DNA of 64,000 nucleotides from Methylocystis hirsuta (lineage in GTDB: Bacteria; Pseudomonadota; Alphaproteobacteria; Rhizobiales; Beijerinckiaceae): positions 62,001-126,000 of the forward strand of contig NZ_QWDD01000004.1 of NCBI RefSeq assembly GCF_003722355.1, given 5' to 3'. The notes beneath the pieces are model-generated. The model was not told where the DNA came from, ran no database searches, and saw nothing but the letters and a program-made list of their open reading frames with translations. Below, one piece after another: positions 37,048 through 48,952 of the stretch. Both the position numbers and the translations under genes were made by a program. Position 1 is the first letter of the stretch; the number at the start of each line of letters is the position of its first letter.

Positions 37048-37900
37048 GACCGCGATGCTCCCGCTCCTCGAGCTCTGGTCGAGGAGACAGTGTCTTGCAA
37101 AGAATTTCCCGGCAACCGGAGATTGGCGTAAACACGCGACCGTCGTCCGGCAGTGTCTCGTGCGCGCCGATCACCAGACAACCGCCGGCGTGCAACGCCC
37201 CCGCAATGCGGTCAAGCGTTTGGCGCTGTCGTTCGATGTCGAAATAGGTAAAGACAAGATTGCGGCACAGGATGAGGTCAAAGAAGCCCGCAGGAATTTC
37301 CGACCTGATGTCCTGAAAAAGGAAGGCGAGTCCTTCACAATATTCGGCGCGAACGCAATAGCGATCGCCATCCCGCGTAAACGCTATCTCACGCCAGCGA
37401 GCGGGAACGTCTTTGAGGCTACTCGAAGAGAAGCACCCCTTCTCCGCGCGGCAAAGAACGGTTGGATCGGCGTCGCTGCCAATGATCTCGAGCCGCCCTC
37501 TCGGCAGTCGTGGGCGCACATCAAGCTCCCAAAGGAGCTTGAGCGTGTAAACCTCTTCGCCGCAAGCGCAGCCTGCACACCAACAACGGACCGCGCGGTC
37601 TTGCAGACAGGCCGTCTTGCCGAGATCAGGAAGAACGCGCGCGCTCAACGTGTCGAATACGCGTTTGTCGCGATAGAAGCAGGAAATCGTAATGTGGCAA
37701 AGTCCATCGAGTCTGCCCCATTCCGCCGGGTCATTTTGGAGCTGATCGCGATACTGATCGAGCGTCTTCAATTTCAGCTCGGCCAGCCGACGACCCAGTC
37801 GTTTGCCCACCTGACGGCGAACTTTACGAAAACCTTCCCACCGCAGGCGCAAGCGCGGCAGCGCACACTGCAGAAAGGCTACAAGCTCTTGATCGCGCAT
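37028..37900 (-). CDS. CheR-type SAM-dependent methyltransferase
   Basis: A CheR-family methyltransferase: LPRLRLRWEGFRKVRRQVGK, LCHITISCFYRDKRVFDTLS, the SAM pocket CWCAGCACGEEVYTLKLLWE, then GSDADPTVLCRAEKG and FDLILCRNLVFTYFDIERQR. CheR enzymes methylate glutamates on chemoreceptors, but solitary copies act on other targets. No chemotaxis gene is near. The start at 37900 fits the family; an in-frame start at 37957 adds 19 residues. It overlaps the SAM synthetase start. Confidence 0.82.
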   Translation of the reverse strand: MRDQELVAFLQCALPRLRLRWEGFRKVRRQVGKRLGRRLAELKLKTLDQYRDQLQNDPAEWGRLDGLCHITISCFYRDKRVFDTLSARVLPDLGKTACLQDRAVRCWCAGCACGEEVYTLKLLWELDVRPRLPRGRLEIIGSDADPTVLCRAEKGCFSSSSLKDVPARWREIAFTRDGDRYCVRAEYCEGLAFLFQDIRSEIPAGFFDLILCRNLVFTYFDIERQRQTLDRIAGALHAGGCLVIGAHETLPDDGRVFTPISGCREILCKTLSPRPELEEREHRGHEQHQR

Positions 37901-38039
37901 CGTGAGCTCGATCTCGATGGCTTCCGCATTTTCACGTCGTCGCCCAGACGCAGCCAATATCGCTGGCTTTGGGTCCGAAAGAAATCAAGACATCCGATTG
38001 AGCGAGCGCCCTGTTCCAAATCTGTCCAGGCCGCCGAAT

Positions 38040-38270
38040 TCAACGGATTGCACCTAGCCGCTCGGCCACCTCATCGAAAGAGCTTCTCGTCACATATTCG
38101 ACAGGTTCTGTTACACTCCTGCTGAGGAAGAATCTTGCCGTTCCGCCTTCGGCCTTGTCGATGCGCTCGATCGCCGCCAAATTGAAAACGACTGGTTTGT
38201 CCCAATGGATTTCGCCTTCGAAGCCCACTTCGTAGGCTACAATGTATTTGGGGTTAGCGTCGTACTGCAT
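38040..38270 (-). CDS. Hypothetical small protein
   Basis: A 76-residue protein: MQYDANPKYIVAYEVGFEGE, IHWDKPVVFNLAAIERIDKA, then ARFFLSRSVTEPVEYVTRSS and FDEVAERLGAIR. It alternates predicted strands and helices and has no membrane segment. The family was not recognised. A start at 38282 would add four residues. It lies upstream of the CheR gene on the same strand. Confidence 0.55.
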   Translation of the reverse strand: MQYDANPKYIVAYEVGFEGEIHWDKPVVFNLAAIERIDKAEGGTARFFLSRSVTEPVEYVTRSSFDEVAERLGAIR

Positions 38271-38282
38271 GTCCGACTCCAT

Positions 38283-38665
38283 TGCGAATGTGAACGCGGC
38301 TGAGGCGGCGTCGAAACAACGAGATTGACGCCACGAGGAGGACTTCTTCGTCGCACTCGCGTTTGCCGCTGCATATTATTTCACCATAAATCCAACTCAT
38401 TCGAACATGAAATCGCATAACGTCGCATGAACGAGACGGCGCCGGCGTCATCGCTCTCTAGCTCGACCGGAGCGACAACTGTTGAATATGACTTGACCCG
38501 CATCAACGCCTAGAACGAATTGAACCGGTAGTGTTTAATTTGTACGAGCAACCCTATTTCTTGGGTTGTGTTCGCGGGCTGGGGAGGCGCATGGAGCCGG
38601 GGGACAATGAAGCAAGCGGAAGCGCTGCGATAAGCCCCTGTACGACTAATCTCAGGAGTTTTCCC
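38283..38665. other. Divergent intergenic region
   Basis: About 380 bases between the small minus-strand gene and the CBS gene. It contains the hairpin at 38549-38568 and is otherwise unremarkable; no coding frame is convincing. Confidence 0.3.
38549..38568. promoter_or_regulatory. Hairpin upstream of the CBS gene
   Basis: CAACCC and GGGTTG flank the loop TATTTCTT, about 100 bases before the CBS-protein start at 38666. It could be a leader hairpin or operator, but no T-run follows. The sequence supports the dyad only, not its function. Confidence 0.25.
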
Positions 38666-39085
38666 ATGAAGGTTCGAGATATAATGCATAGGGGCGTCGA
38701 ATGGCTTTCGCCCGATACGCCGATCGCGACTGTGGCGAAGAAGATGCTGGAACATGACATCGGCGCGATCCCAGTCGGTGAAAATGACCGTCTTGTCGAT
38801 ATGGTCACCGACCGCGACATCACGATTAGGGCCGTTGTTCAGGGTAAGGATATCTCTAAGCTCATGGCGCGCGACGTGATGACCAGCGGCGTCATCTATT
38901 GTCGCGATGCCGAGGAGATCGACGATGCGGCGCGCATCATGGAAAGCGAGCAGATTCGCCGCCTTCCAGTGATCGACGAGAACAAGCGCATGGTTGGAAT
39001 TGTCACTCTTGGCGATATTTCTCATGCAGGGTCGCGCGACCTCTCGGCCGAAGTTATGAAGGCCGTTTCGGCGCATCACGCCTGA
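38666..39085 (+). CDS. Tandem CBS-domain protein
   Basis: A 139-residue protein with two CBS motifs: MKVRDIMHRGVEWLSPDTPI with DMVTDRDITIRAVVQGKDIS, and ARDVMTSGVIYCRDAEEIDD with MVGIVTLGDISHAGSRDLSA. It is a clear paralogue of 22994-23413 (same length, same ending AVSAHH/AVSGHH). It probably senses adenine nucleotides. AGGAG precedes the ATG. Confidence 0.88.
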   Translation: MKVRDIMHRGVEWLSPDTPIATVAKKMLEHDIGAIPVGENDRLVDMVTDRDITIRAVVQGKDISKLMARDVMTSGVIYCRDAEEIDDAARIMESEQIRRLPVIDENKRMVGIVTLGDISHAGSRDLSAEVMKAVSAHHA

Positions 39086-39230
39086 GCCGTTAAGCCACAG
39101 CGTGAATTCGCTGTCGCGACCGGCGCCGGATCGGTCGATAAATACAGCGCGTGCGAGGGGGCGCTTGCTGCAGCGTGATGCGTCCCAAAGGCCTTTGCTA
39201 TAGGAACCTTACACTGGGGAGCGCGTCACA

Positions 39231-39677
39231 TGAGCACAACAGGTTTCGAGGCAATTGATCACACGGTTCAGTTGACCCATCGCTGGGTCAACTGAATTGG
39301 ATGCAATGGTTGGTTGGGGCAACAAGCCGCGCGCCTATCGCTTAATCAGGACGGTGCTTCAAGCTGTACGCGACTGGTTGCAGGTAAACGATGCCGCGCA
39401 TCTCGGCGCGCAGTTGCCGCTCTTGCTGCGTGGGGTCTACTACGAAGACTGGCGGCCCGCCGCCACCCCGGTCAAGAAGCGCGACAAAGCGAGTTTCCTC
39501 GCCCGGATTGACGACGCCTTCGTCACCGACCCGATGAGCGACACCTTGGAGGCGGTCACGGCGACATTCCGTCTGCTCTCAGATAAAATCAGCGGCGGCG
39601 AGATTGACAAGGTGCGCCAAGCCCTGCCATCCGACCTGCGCGCGCTATGGCCTCCGCCAGCATCGAATCCACGGTGA
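39231..39677 (+). pseudogene. DUF2267 protein, frameshifted inside a perfect palindrome
   Basis: The first frame gives STTGFEAIDHTVQLTHRWVN and stops at TGA (39293-39295). The second frame continues ELDAMVGWGNKPRAYRLIRT, HLGAQLPLLLRGVYYEDWRP and IDKVRQALPSDLRALWP. Paralogues read N-E-L at this point, so one T at 39293 is an insertion. The 3' end merges with a transposase remnant at about 39657. The mutation perfects the 39267-39296 inverted repeat (see findings). Confidence 0.8.
39267..39296. repeat. Perfect 13-bp inverted repeat, 4-base loop
   Basis: TTCAGTTGACCCA (39267-39279) pairs perfectly with TGGGTCAACTGAA (39284-39296) around TCGC. It lies wholly inside the broken DUF2267 gene. The frameshifting T at 39293 is one of the bases that make the pairing perfect. 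Confidence 0.85.
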
Positions 39678-39790
39678 AGCAATTGATCAATCAACGCATG
39701 TGCAAAAAGCGTCAGATGCGATGGTCTCGGCTAGGCGCTCAGCTGATGCTCCATGTCCGGACTGCTCATCTCAACGGAACTCTCGAACGC
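39657..39790 (+). pseudogene. Transposase C-terminal fragment (family uncertain)
   Basis: About 44 residues, ASIESTVKQLINQRMCKKRQ and MRWSRLGAQLMLHVRTAHLN, resemble the C-terminal signature of several DDE transposases (VESTVNQxxxxRMxKKQQMxW). The rest of the gene is absent. It overlaps the end of the broken DUF2267 gene, so an element end probably inserted or recombined there. Confidence 0.55.
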
Positions 39791-40429
39791 TACTGCCGTC
39801 TGCCGCAGCCAGTTGAATGGACATGGCCGCCTGACCCCCCAACTTCTTTCTGGTCTCCATTTGATGGCCTTCTCTTCTCGGTTGAGCTTCGAGCTGAGCC
39901 GCGTCGCGCAAGCATTCGAAAGCCATTTTCGCTACGCCGGGGCGTCTCGCCGTCTTCGGGAACGTCGCCTGCGCCGCCCATCGGCGCGCGTCAAATCTTC
40001 AAAAAGGTTGGAGAAACAAATTCGCAAATTGGATGGCAACAAAACTGCGCGAGAATTCCTCGTCGGCATAGGTGTCGATTGGCAGTTCAATCCGGGACTC
40101 GGGGTGAATGGTCCCCTTTGCGGCATTTCATGTGAGACTTTAGCGGCCTGAGTCTCGATTGAAAGGGTAAGGCAGTGCGCGAATTTTCTTAGGCGAAGCT
40201 GGCATCGCTCTCGAAAATGCCTCGGTCGATCGACCGGTCGACGAGTTCCATTTTGAGTGCCCAAAGTGTCTGCGCCAGTCTCGATTAAACTGCCTGAGTG
40301 GGCACTTCAGTCTCAGCCATCTCATTGAGATCATTCAATGGGCGAGTCCCACCTTGAAAGGCAAATCGACATCAGGAGCCATCTTGGCTGGCTCTGTTCC
40401 ACTTTCGGTGCAAGAGCCGGTAATTGCGC

Positions 40430-40750
40430 CCTCACGTGGCCCTGCATGTTGCGAAATAAAAAAATCAGCACACGGGGCGCCCGCGCATCGACGTGATAAT
40501 CGATCCCGACGCCGCAGACGCGCCATTCACAAAACTCGTAGGGCTCGGCGGGCGAGGACTTCAGCGCCGGGCGGTCGATCTCCTCCAACAATCGCCGGCG
40601 CGTCGCGCCAAGCCGGCGGATCGGGCGCTCCTCGTTGAGGCGCGCGAGGAGTTCTTCGATCGCCGCGTTCACTTCTGCGAGGCTGTAAAAAGTCCGTCGG
40701 CGCAGTCGCCCCAGAAGCCACTGCTCGACAATGAGCGACCAGAACTCCTC
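40430..40750 (-). pseudogene. IS21-family transposase (IstA) fragment
   Basis: About 105 residues of an IstA-like C-terminus: LIVEQWLLGRLRRRTFYSLA, EVNAAIEELLARLNEERPIR, RLGATRRRLLEEIDRPALKS and YEFCEWRVCGVGIDYHVD. Similarity is lost on both sides and no istB was found. Direct repeats AGTCTCGATT at about 40150 and 40280 may be debris of element ends. Confidence 0.7.
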
Positions 40751-40828
40751 CGGGCGCGCCTGCTTCCTGCGTAGACTGCCGCAACAGGAAGTGAAGTAGA
40801 ACCAATTAAATGGCTCCGATTCAATCAT

Positions 40829-41470
40829 TGATTTTTATGAAAACGCATTCTCACGCCAAGATGGCTCCCGACACTGGCGACGAGCACATCAGGCAGAAGC
40901 AAAGCGCTCATATCAAAATGCAACTGTAATGTTAAGGGGTCAGCGTGGACGCTGAGCTGCTGCAGCGACCGACCTCCGAAGCGGATCTCGACGGGGTTTT
41001 GGGTCTGCGCAAAGAAGACGCGAAACAATTGCACGAGACAGCAGACGCTTGGGACGAACCGTCGGAGGTGGAATAAGTTCGCAGGCGGTGTCATATCCGG
41101 CTATCCTTCGCGGTCAGATCCTCGCAGATCAGGAACGCAAGCTCGCGACAATTTGAGAGAGGGACCGTTCCGCGCCACACCCTGCCGTTCGGGCCGTAAC
41201 TTTGCCGCGCCAAAGGCCTAATGGCAGGTCTGATTTGACATAATGGGTCTATAAGTGAGCACTGTCGCTTGACCGCCAGCTTGCTCGAGCGATGCGCTTC
41301 AGGGATGCTCGCGCGTTAACGCCTTTGTGTCGGATTTTGGCCCGCATGATTGACGTCGCAAAGCGTCGGCCTTGAGATAGATCACGTCAGCGAAATGTTT
41401 TGCACGTGGACGTGACGATGATGTGCGACCATGATTTGCAGCTACGACGCTGGAGATGAGCGTAAATTGA
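40829..41470. other. Intergenic region upstream of the lipid operon
   Basis: About 640 bases with no convincing gene. It must contain the promoter for the three-gene set starting at 41471. One FNR/FixK-like motif is listed separately. Confidence 0.35.
41372..41385 (+). promoter_or_regulatory. FNR/FixK-like box
   Basis: TTGAGATAGATCAC matches seven of the eight fixed positions of TTGA-N6-TCAA, the operator of FNR/FixK-type oxygen regulators. It lies 86 bases before the start at 41471. Such matches arise by chance, so this is only a candidate. Confidence 0.25.
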
Positions 41471-44395
<2,925 letters not shown>

Positions 44396-44423
44396 GAAAG
44401 AGCAATTGAAGGAATGAGCTTCA

Positions 44424-46082
44424 ATGGAGCGGATCTGGCTGAAAAGTTACAGCGCGGGAGTCCCTACGGAAGTCGATGTCAGGGCTTATCGTTCCATCAT
44501 CGACCTTTTTGAGCGGAGCGTCGCGAAATTTTCGGACAAGCCCGCATTTATTCAAATGGACGCGACTCTCACATACGCCGAGGTCGATCGCCTGTCCCGC
44601 GACTTTGCGGTCTATTTGAGCGAGGAGCTTAAACTTCAAAAAGGCGCGCGCGTCGCGCTGATGATGCTCAACATTTTTCAATATCCGATCGCGCTACTCG
44701 GGGCTCTCAGGGCGGGATATGTCGTGGTCAATTGCAATCCGCTCTACACCGCGCGCGAGCTCGAACGGCAGTTGGCGGATTCCGGCGCCGAAACGATCGT
44801 CATCATCGAAAATTTCGCGTCCGTTCTACAAGAAGCGCTGCCCCGGACGGCGATCAAGCATGTCATCACAACGCGCATCGGCGATATGCTGGGTTGGGGT
44901 CAAGGAGCGCTCGTCAATTTCGTCGTTAAATATGTCAGGAGGCTTGTGCCGGCTTGGAACATTCCGGGCGCGGCGAAATTTGGCGCCGCGTTGCGGCGGG
45001 GCGCGAACCTCGCTTGGACGGCGCCATCGATAGAGCCCGACGACATCGCCTTTCTGCAATATACCGGTGGTACGACAGGCGTGCCGAAAGGCGCGATGCT
45101 GATGCATCGCAACATTGTCGCCAACCTCCAGCAGCATCACGCGCATTTGAACGCCGTGCTTCGGGAAGGGCGCGACGTCGTGATTACGGCCATACCGCTG
45201 TTTCACATCTATGCGTTGACGGTCAGCTGCCTGCTCGCAATCAAGGTCGGCGCAGCCAATGTGCTGATCGCCAACCCGCGCGACATACCCGGACTCGTGA
45301 AGGAGCTACAAAAGCACAGATTCACCTGCCTTCCCGGCGTCAACACCTTGTTCAAGGCGCTGCTGGACAATGCTGAATTCGCGCGGCTGGATTTTTCGAG
45401 TTTGAGCATCGCCGCCTCGGGCGGCTCCGCGCTGCAGAAGGCGGTGGCGATGAAATGGAAGGCCGTAACGGGCAAGACGCTGATCGAAGCCTATGGCCTA
45501 ACCGAGACCTCACCCGTCGTGACGTGCAATCCAACGGACCTGATCGAATTCAACGGCTCATGCGGCGTTCCGATTCCCTCGACCGAAGTCGCCATCAAGG
45601 ACGACCAGGGCGCCGACCTGCCGATTGGAGAAGCCGGCGAACTCTGCGTGCGCGGGCCGCAAGTCATGAAAGGCTACTGGAAAAAGCCCGAGGAGATGGC
45701 GAAAATCATGACCTCGGACGGCTTCTTGCGGACCGGCGACATCGCGACGATGGACGAGAATGGCTTCGTGCGCATCGTCGATCGCAAGAAGGACATGATC
45801 AATGTTTCCGGTTTCAAAGTTTATCCCAATGAAGTGGAAGACGTCGTTTCGATGCATTCCGGCGTGCGGGATGTCGGCGCGGTCGGCGTTCCCGATCCGG
45901 TATCGGGAGAGGCTGTCAAAGTGATCGTCGTAAGGCGCGACCCGTCCTTGACAGAGGCTGAGCTCAGGACGCACTGTCGCAAATATCTCACGGGCTACAA
46001 GGTTCCACACGTCATCGAGTTTCGAGACGAATTGCCGAAAACGAATCTAGGCAAGATTCTGCGAAGGGCGTTGCGCGATTAG
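44424..46082 (+). CDS. Long-chain fatty acid-CoA ligase (FadD-like)
   Basis: A 552-residue adenylate-forming enzyme: LQYTGGTTGVPKGAMLMHRN (AMP motif), IEAYGLTETSPVVTCNPTD, LRTGDIATMDENGFVRIVDR and the catalytic lysine region LPKTNLGKILRRALRD at the end. It would make fatty acyl-CoA from free fatty acid, CoA and ATP. It starts 29 bases after the ACP-ligase-PlsC stop, so the two act in one lipid activation or remodelling route. Confidence 0.9.
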   Translation: MERIWLKSYSAGVPTEVDVRAYRSIIDLFERSVAKFSDKPAFIQMDATLTYAEVDRLSRDFAVYLSEELKLQKGARVALMMLNIFQYPIALLGALRAGYVVVNCNPLYTARELERQLADSGAETIVIIENFASVLQEALPRTAIKHVITTRIGDMLGWGQGALVNFVVKYVRRLVPAWNIPGAAKFGAALRRGANLAWTAPSIEPDDIAFLQYTGGTTGVPKGAMLMHRNIVANLQQHHAHLNAVLREGRDVVITAIPLFHIYALTVSCLLAIKVGAANVLIANPRDIPGLVKELQKHRFTCLPGVNTLFKALLDNAEFARLDFSSLSIAASGGSALQKAVAMKWKAVTGKTLIEAYGLTETSPVVTCNPTDLIEFNGSCGVPIPSTEVAIKDDQGADLPIGEAGELCVRGPQVMKGYWKKPEEMAKIMTSDGFLRTGDIATMDENGFVRIVDRKKDMINVSGFKVYPNEVEDVVSMHSGVRDVGAVGVPDPVSGEAVKVIVVRRDPSLTEAELRTHCRKYLTGYKVPHVIEFRDELPKTNLGKILRRALRD

Positions 46083-46124
46083 GGCGTTAGGCGCGACGAC
46101 GCGCAATCATTCGGAGGCGTTGGG

Positions 46125-47840
46125 ATGCCTGTCCACAATGCCGAAATCGCCGCAATGTTCGACCAGGCGGCGGAGCTCCTTGAGATCAAGGGCGATAATC
46201 CGTTTCGCACGCGAGCCTATCGGCGCGCCGCGCGCGTTCTCGAGAGTCTGCCCAAGAGCGTGGCGGCGATGTTGCGCGCGGGCGAAGACCTCGCCGAACT
46301 GCCGGGGATCGGCGAAGATCTGGCGAGCAAAATCGCGACGATTGTCGAGACAGGCAAATTCGACCTGCTGGAGTCGCTCAAACGCGAGCTTCCCGGAGAT
46401 CTCGGCGAAATCGCCGCCATTCCCGGCCTTGGCCCGAAACGCGTCAAGCTGCTCATTGAGAAGCTCGGCGTTCGTTCGATCGAGGACGTTCGCCGCGCCG
46501 CAAAGCGAGGCCGATTGGGCGAGCTTCCCGGCTTCGGCCCCAAGCTCCAACAAAACATCTTGGCGGCGCTCGCCAAGCCCGTCGCCGCGAAGCGCTTCAA
46601 ATTGCCATTCGCCGAAGCGGAAGCGGGCGCGCTGATCGATTGGCTCAGTCGCGGCTTGGATGGCGGCCGCGTCGTAGCGGCGGGGAGCTTTCGGCGCCGT
46701 CGTGACACCGTGGGCGATCTCGACATTCTCGCGACGACGACCCGCGCGGCTGCGGTCGGCGACAGGCTCGTCGAATACGAGGATGTCGCGAAGGCGCTCG
46801 CCCATGGCCCGACCCGAACGACTGTTATCCTGCGCTCAGGGATTCAGGTCGATCTGCGCGTCGTCAAGGAAGAGAGCTGTGGCGCCGCTCTAATGTATTT
46901 CACCGGCTCCAAGGCCCATAATATCGCATTGCGCAATCTTGCCGTCGATCGCGGCTGGAAGCTCAACGAATACGGCTTGTTCGACGAGGACAGCGCCATC
47001 GCCGGCGAAACCGAGGAAGGAATATACAAGAAGCTCGGTCTTCAATTTGTGCCGCCGGAGTTGCGCGAGGATCGGGGCGAAATCGCGCTCGCGCAGAAGA
47101 ATGCGCTGCCCCATCTCGTGCAACTGTCCGACATTCGCGGCGACCTCCATGTCCATTCAAATTGGAGCGATGGGAATGCGACCATCGCCGAGATGACTCA
47201 GGCGGCGAAAGCGCGCGGTTACGCCTATATGGCATTGACCGATCATAGCCGGCGCGTGACGATCGCCCATGGGTTGGATCGCGCCCGCTTGTTGCGCCAG
47301 ATCGACGAGATCGACCGTCTCAACGCCAAATTACGCGGCTTTACCGTACTGAAGGGCATCGAGGTCGACATTCTTGCCGACGGAAGTCTCGATTTGCCAG
47401 ACGAGGTTTTGTCGCGGCTCGACATCGTTGTCGCCGCGGTTCACTACAAATTCGACTTGTCGCGCGACGAGCAAACGGAGCGCATCATCCGGGCGATGGA
47501 CAATCGGCATGTATCGATCTTGGCCCATCCGACTGGTCGCTTGATCGAAGAACGCGCGCCCTATGACATCGACATGGATCGCGTGATGACGGCGGCCAAG
47601 GAACGCGGTTGCTGCCTGGAGCTTAACGCCGAGCCCGATCGCCTTGACTTGACAGACGTCGCCGCCAAGGCTGCAAAGGAATTGGGCGTGCAAATCGCGA
47701 TCTCCACGGACGCGCATTCGACCGCCGGTCTCGCGTATATGCGCTATGGCGTAGACCAGGCGCGTCGCGGATGGTTGGAGCCTGGGGATGTCATAAACAC
47801 GCGGCCGCTACGATACCTCAAGAAATTGATCAGGCGATAG
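46125..47840 (+). CDS. polX: PolX-type DNA polymerase/PHP 3'-5' exonuclease
   Basis: A 571-residue bacterial PolX. The N-terminal helix-hairpin-helix and beta-like polymerase region includes NPFRTRAYRRAARVLESLPK, LPGIGEDLASKIATIVE and RRRRDTVGDLDILATTTR with catalytic Asp residues. The C-terminal PHP domain starts at DLHVHSNWSDGNATI (near 342) and contains ALTDHSRRVTIAHGLD and DAHSTAGLAYMRYGVD. It repairs gapped DNA and removes 3' blocks. It is 42 bases after fadD; the functional link to lipids is unclear. Confidence 0.9.
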   Translation: MPVHNAEIAAMFDQAAELLEIKGDNPFRTRAYRRAARVLESLPKSVAAMLRAGEDLAELPGIGEDLASKIATIVETGKFDLLESLKRELPGDLGEIAAIPGLGPKRVKLLIEKLGVRSIEDVRRAAKRGRLGELPGFGPKLQQNILAALAKPVAAKRFKLPFAEAEAGALIDWLSRGLDGGRVVAAGSFRRRRDTVGDLDILATTTRAAAVGDRLVEYEDVAKALAHGPTRTTVILRSGIQVDLRVVKEESCGAALMYFTGSKAHNIALRNLAVDRGWKLNEYGLFDEDSAIAGETEEGIYKKLGLQFVPPELREDRGEIALAQKNALPHLVQLSDIRGDLHVHSNWSDGNATIAEMTQAAKARGYAYMALTDHSRRVTIAHGLDRARLLRQIDEIDRLNAKLRGFTVLKGIEVDILADGSLDLPDEVLSRLDIVVAAVHYKFDLSRDEQTERIIRAMDNRHVSILAHPTGRLIEERAPYDIDMDRVMTAAKERGCCLELNAEPDRLDLTDVAAKAAKELGVQIAISTDAHSTAGLAYMRYGVDQARRGWLEPGDVINTRPLRYLKKLIRR

Positions 47841-48013
47841 CCGCGGCGCTATGGCGCATGACGGCGCGGCATTCTCATCGCCCTTGGGTTCTTGCCCATC
47901 AAGGAGCCGGTGCATAAGCTCATCTTAGCTAAGTCCCACGCGAAAAATGCATTCGATCGACGCCGTGTCTTAAACGATGGAAGAAGAGGCGTTGCGGCTG
48001 CGGGAAACATTAG

Positions 48014-48541
48014 ATGCGCGCCTCTGATAACGCTGCCCGTTATGCGACGATCCACAAGGATCCGGCCTCCTTTGCGGTTCCGTCAAACCTTGCGGACTAT
48101 CGCGCCGTCTGCGCCGCGTTCAACTGGGAGGCGGCGCGCAAAGGCTTGAGCGGATTGCCGCAGGGAAGGGGTCTGAACATCGCTTACGAGGCGGTGGACC
48201 GACATGCCTACGGTCCCCGCGCGGATCGCACAGCGCTGCGGTGGATCGGGAAGACCGGAGAACGTCGCGATTATTCCTATCGCGAACTGGTCCTCGCAAC
48301 CAATCGCCTCGCAAACGCCTTACAATCCATGGGCGTCAAGTCGGGCGACAATGTCTTCGTTCTGCTCGGCCGCGCTCCGGAGCTTTACGTCGCCGTTCTG
48401 GGCGCGTTGAAGATGAAGTGCGTCGTCACGCCGCTCTTCTCCGCGTTCGGGCCAGAGCCGATCGCGACCCGCATGGAAATCGGCGATGCGCGCGTCCTGG
48501 TCACGACCGAAACGCTTTATCCGCGCAAGGTTTTTCTGTAG
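48014..48541 (+). pseudogene. AMP-forming acyl/acetyl-CoA synthetase, N-terminal fragment
   Basis: About 170 residues resembling the N-terminal domain of acetyl-CoA synthetase-like enzymes: [40 protein letters not shown] and [20 protein letters not shown], then [18 protein letters not shown]. It stops after [13 protein letters not shown] with no AMP-binding motif. The gene has lost three quarters of its length. Downstream sequence is a mosaic of other remnants. Confidence 0.75.
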
Positions 48542-48691
48542 CGAACCCAGAAGTTGCGCGCGTCCCACGACCGCTGGCGCCACAATAACGATCTCGACCC
48601 ATGGCGACCGCTGCGGTGAAGCCGTCGGAACGGTCCTATGCCTTCGCGGCGACGAGGGCGTCCTCCTCAATTCGCCATGAACCGCGTTGAC

Positions 48692-48749
48692 CCGCGGTCC
48701 GCGCAACAGCCCCGCCGCCGGCGATCAGATCGTCAATGAGGATCGTGAC
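48692..48749 (-). pseudogene. PRPP synthetase fragment (19 residues)
   Basis: VTILIDDLIAGGGAVARTA is the PRPP-binding signature of ribose-phosphate pyrophosphokinase. It closely matches AIIIDDLISGGGTVARTA in the intact gene at 61300-62820. Neither side continues the family; the frame ends in unrelated residues. The fragment sits head-on against an ABC-transporter fragment. Confidence 0.55.
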
Positions 48750-48755
48750 GCTCCG

Positions 48756-48948
48756 CGCGTGCTGTTGAAGCGCCCTGACATCATCATCATGGACGAGCCC
48801 ACTTCGGCCCTCGACGAAATGGACGCGGATGATGGTGCTTCTGCGCGAGTCGGCGCCGGGTTCGACCATTGTCCATGCCACTCGCCGGCCGGCGCGCGAG
48901 CGCTTCTACGACCGCAAGGTCCACCTCAAGGCGAGAACCACATCGTGA
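48756..48948 (+). pseudogene. ABC transporter ATPase, C-terminal fragment
   Basis: RVLLKRPDIIIMDEPTSALDE is followed, after a frame change near 48822, by RMMVLLRESAPGSTIVHATR and RPARERFYDRKVHLKA before a stop. Both pieces align to the end of the intact transporter at 12752-14458. The Walker A and permease parts are absent. Confidence 0.75.
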
Positions 48949-48952
48949 GCCG

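Noticed and set aside
36941..38125. A 394-codon plus-strand open frame
   Set aside because: It lies antisense to the SAM synthetase and CheR genes, both of which have clear family motifs; the translation itself has none.
40829..41100. Minus-strand frame of 89 codons near the IS21 remnant
   Set aside because: It has no start signal and no family resemblance; probably debris next to the transposase fragment.
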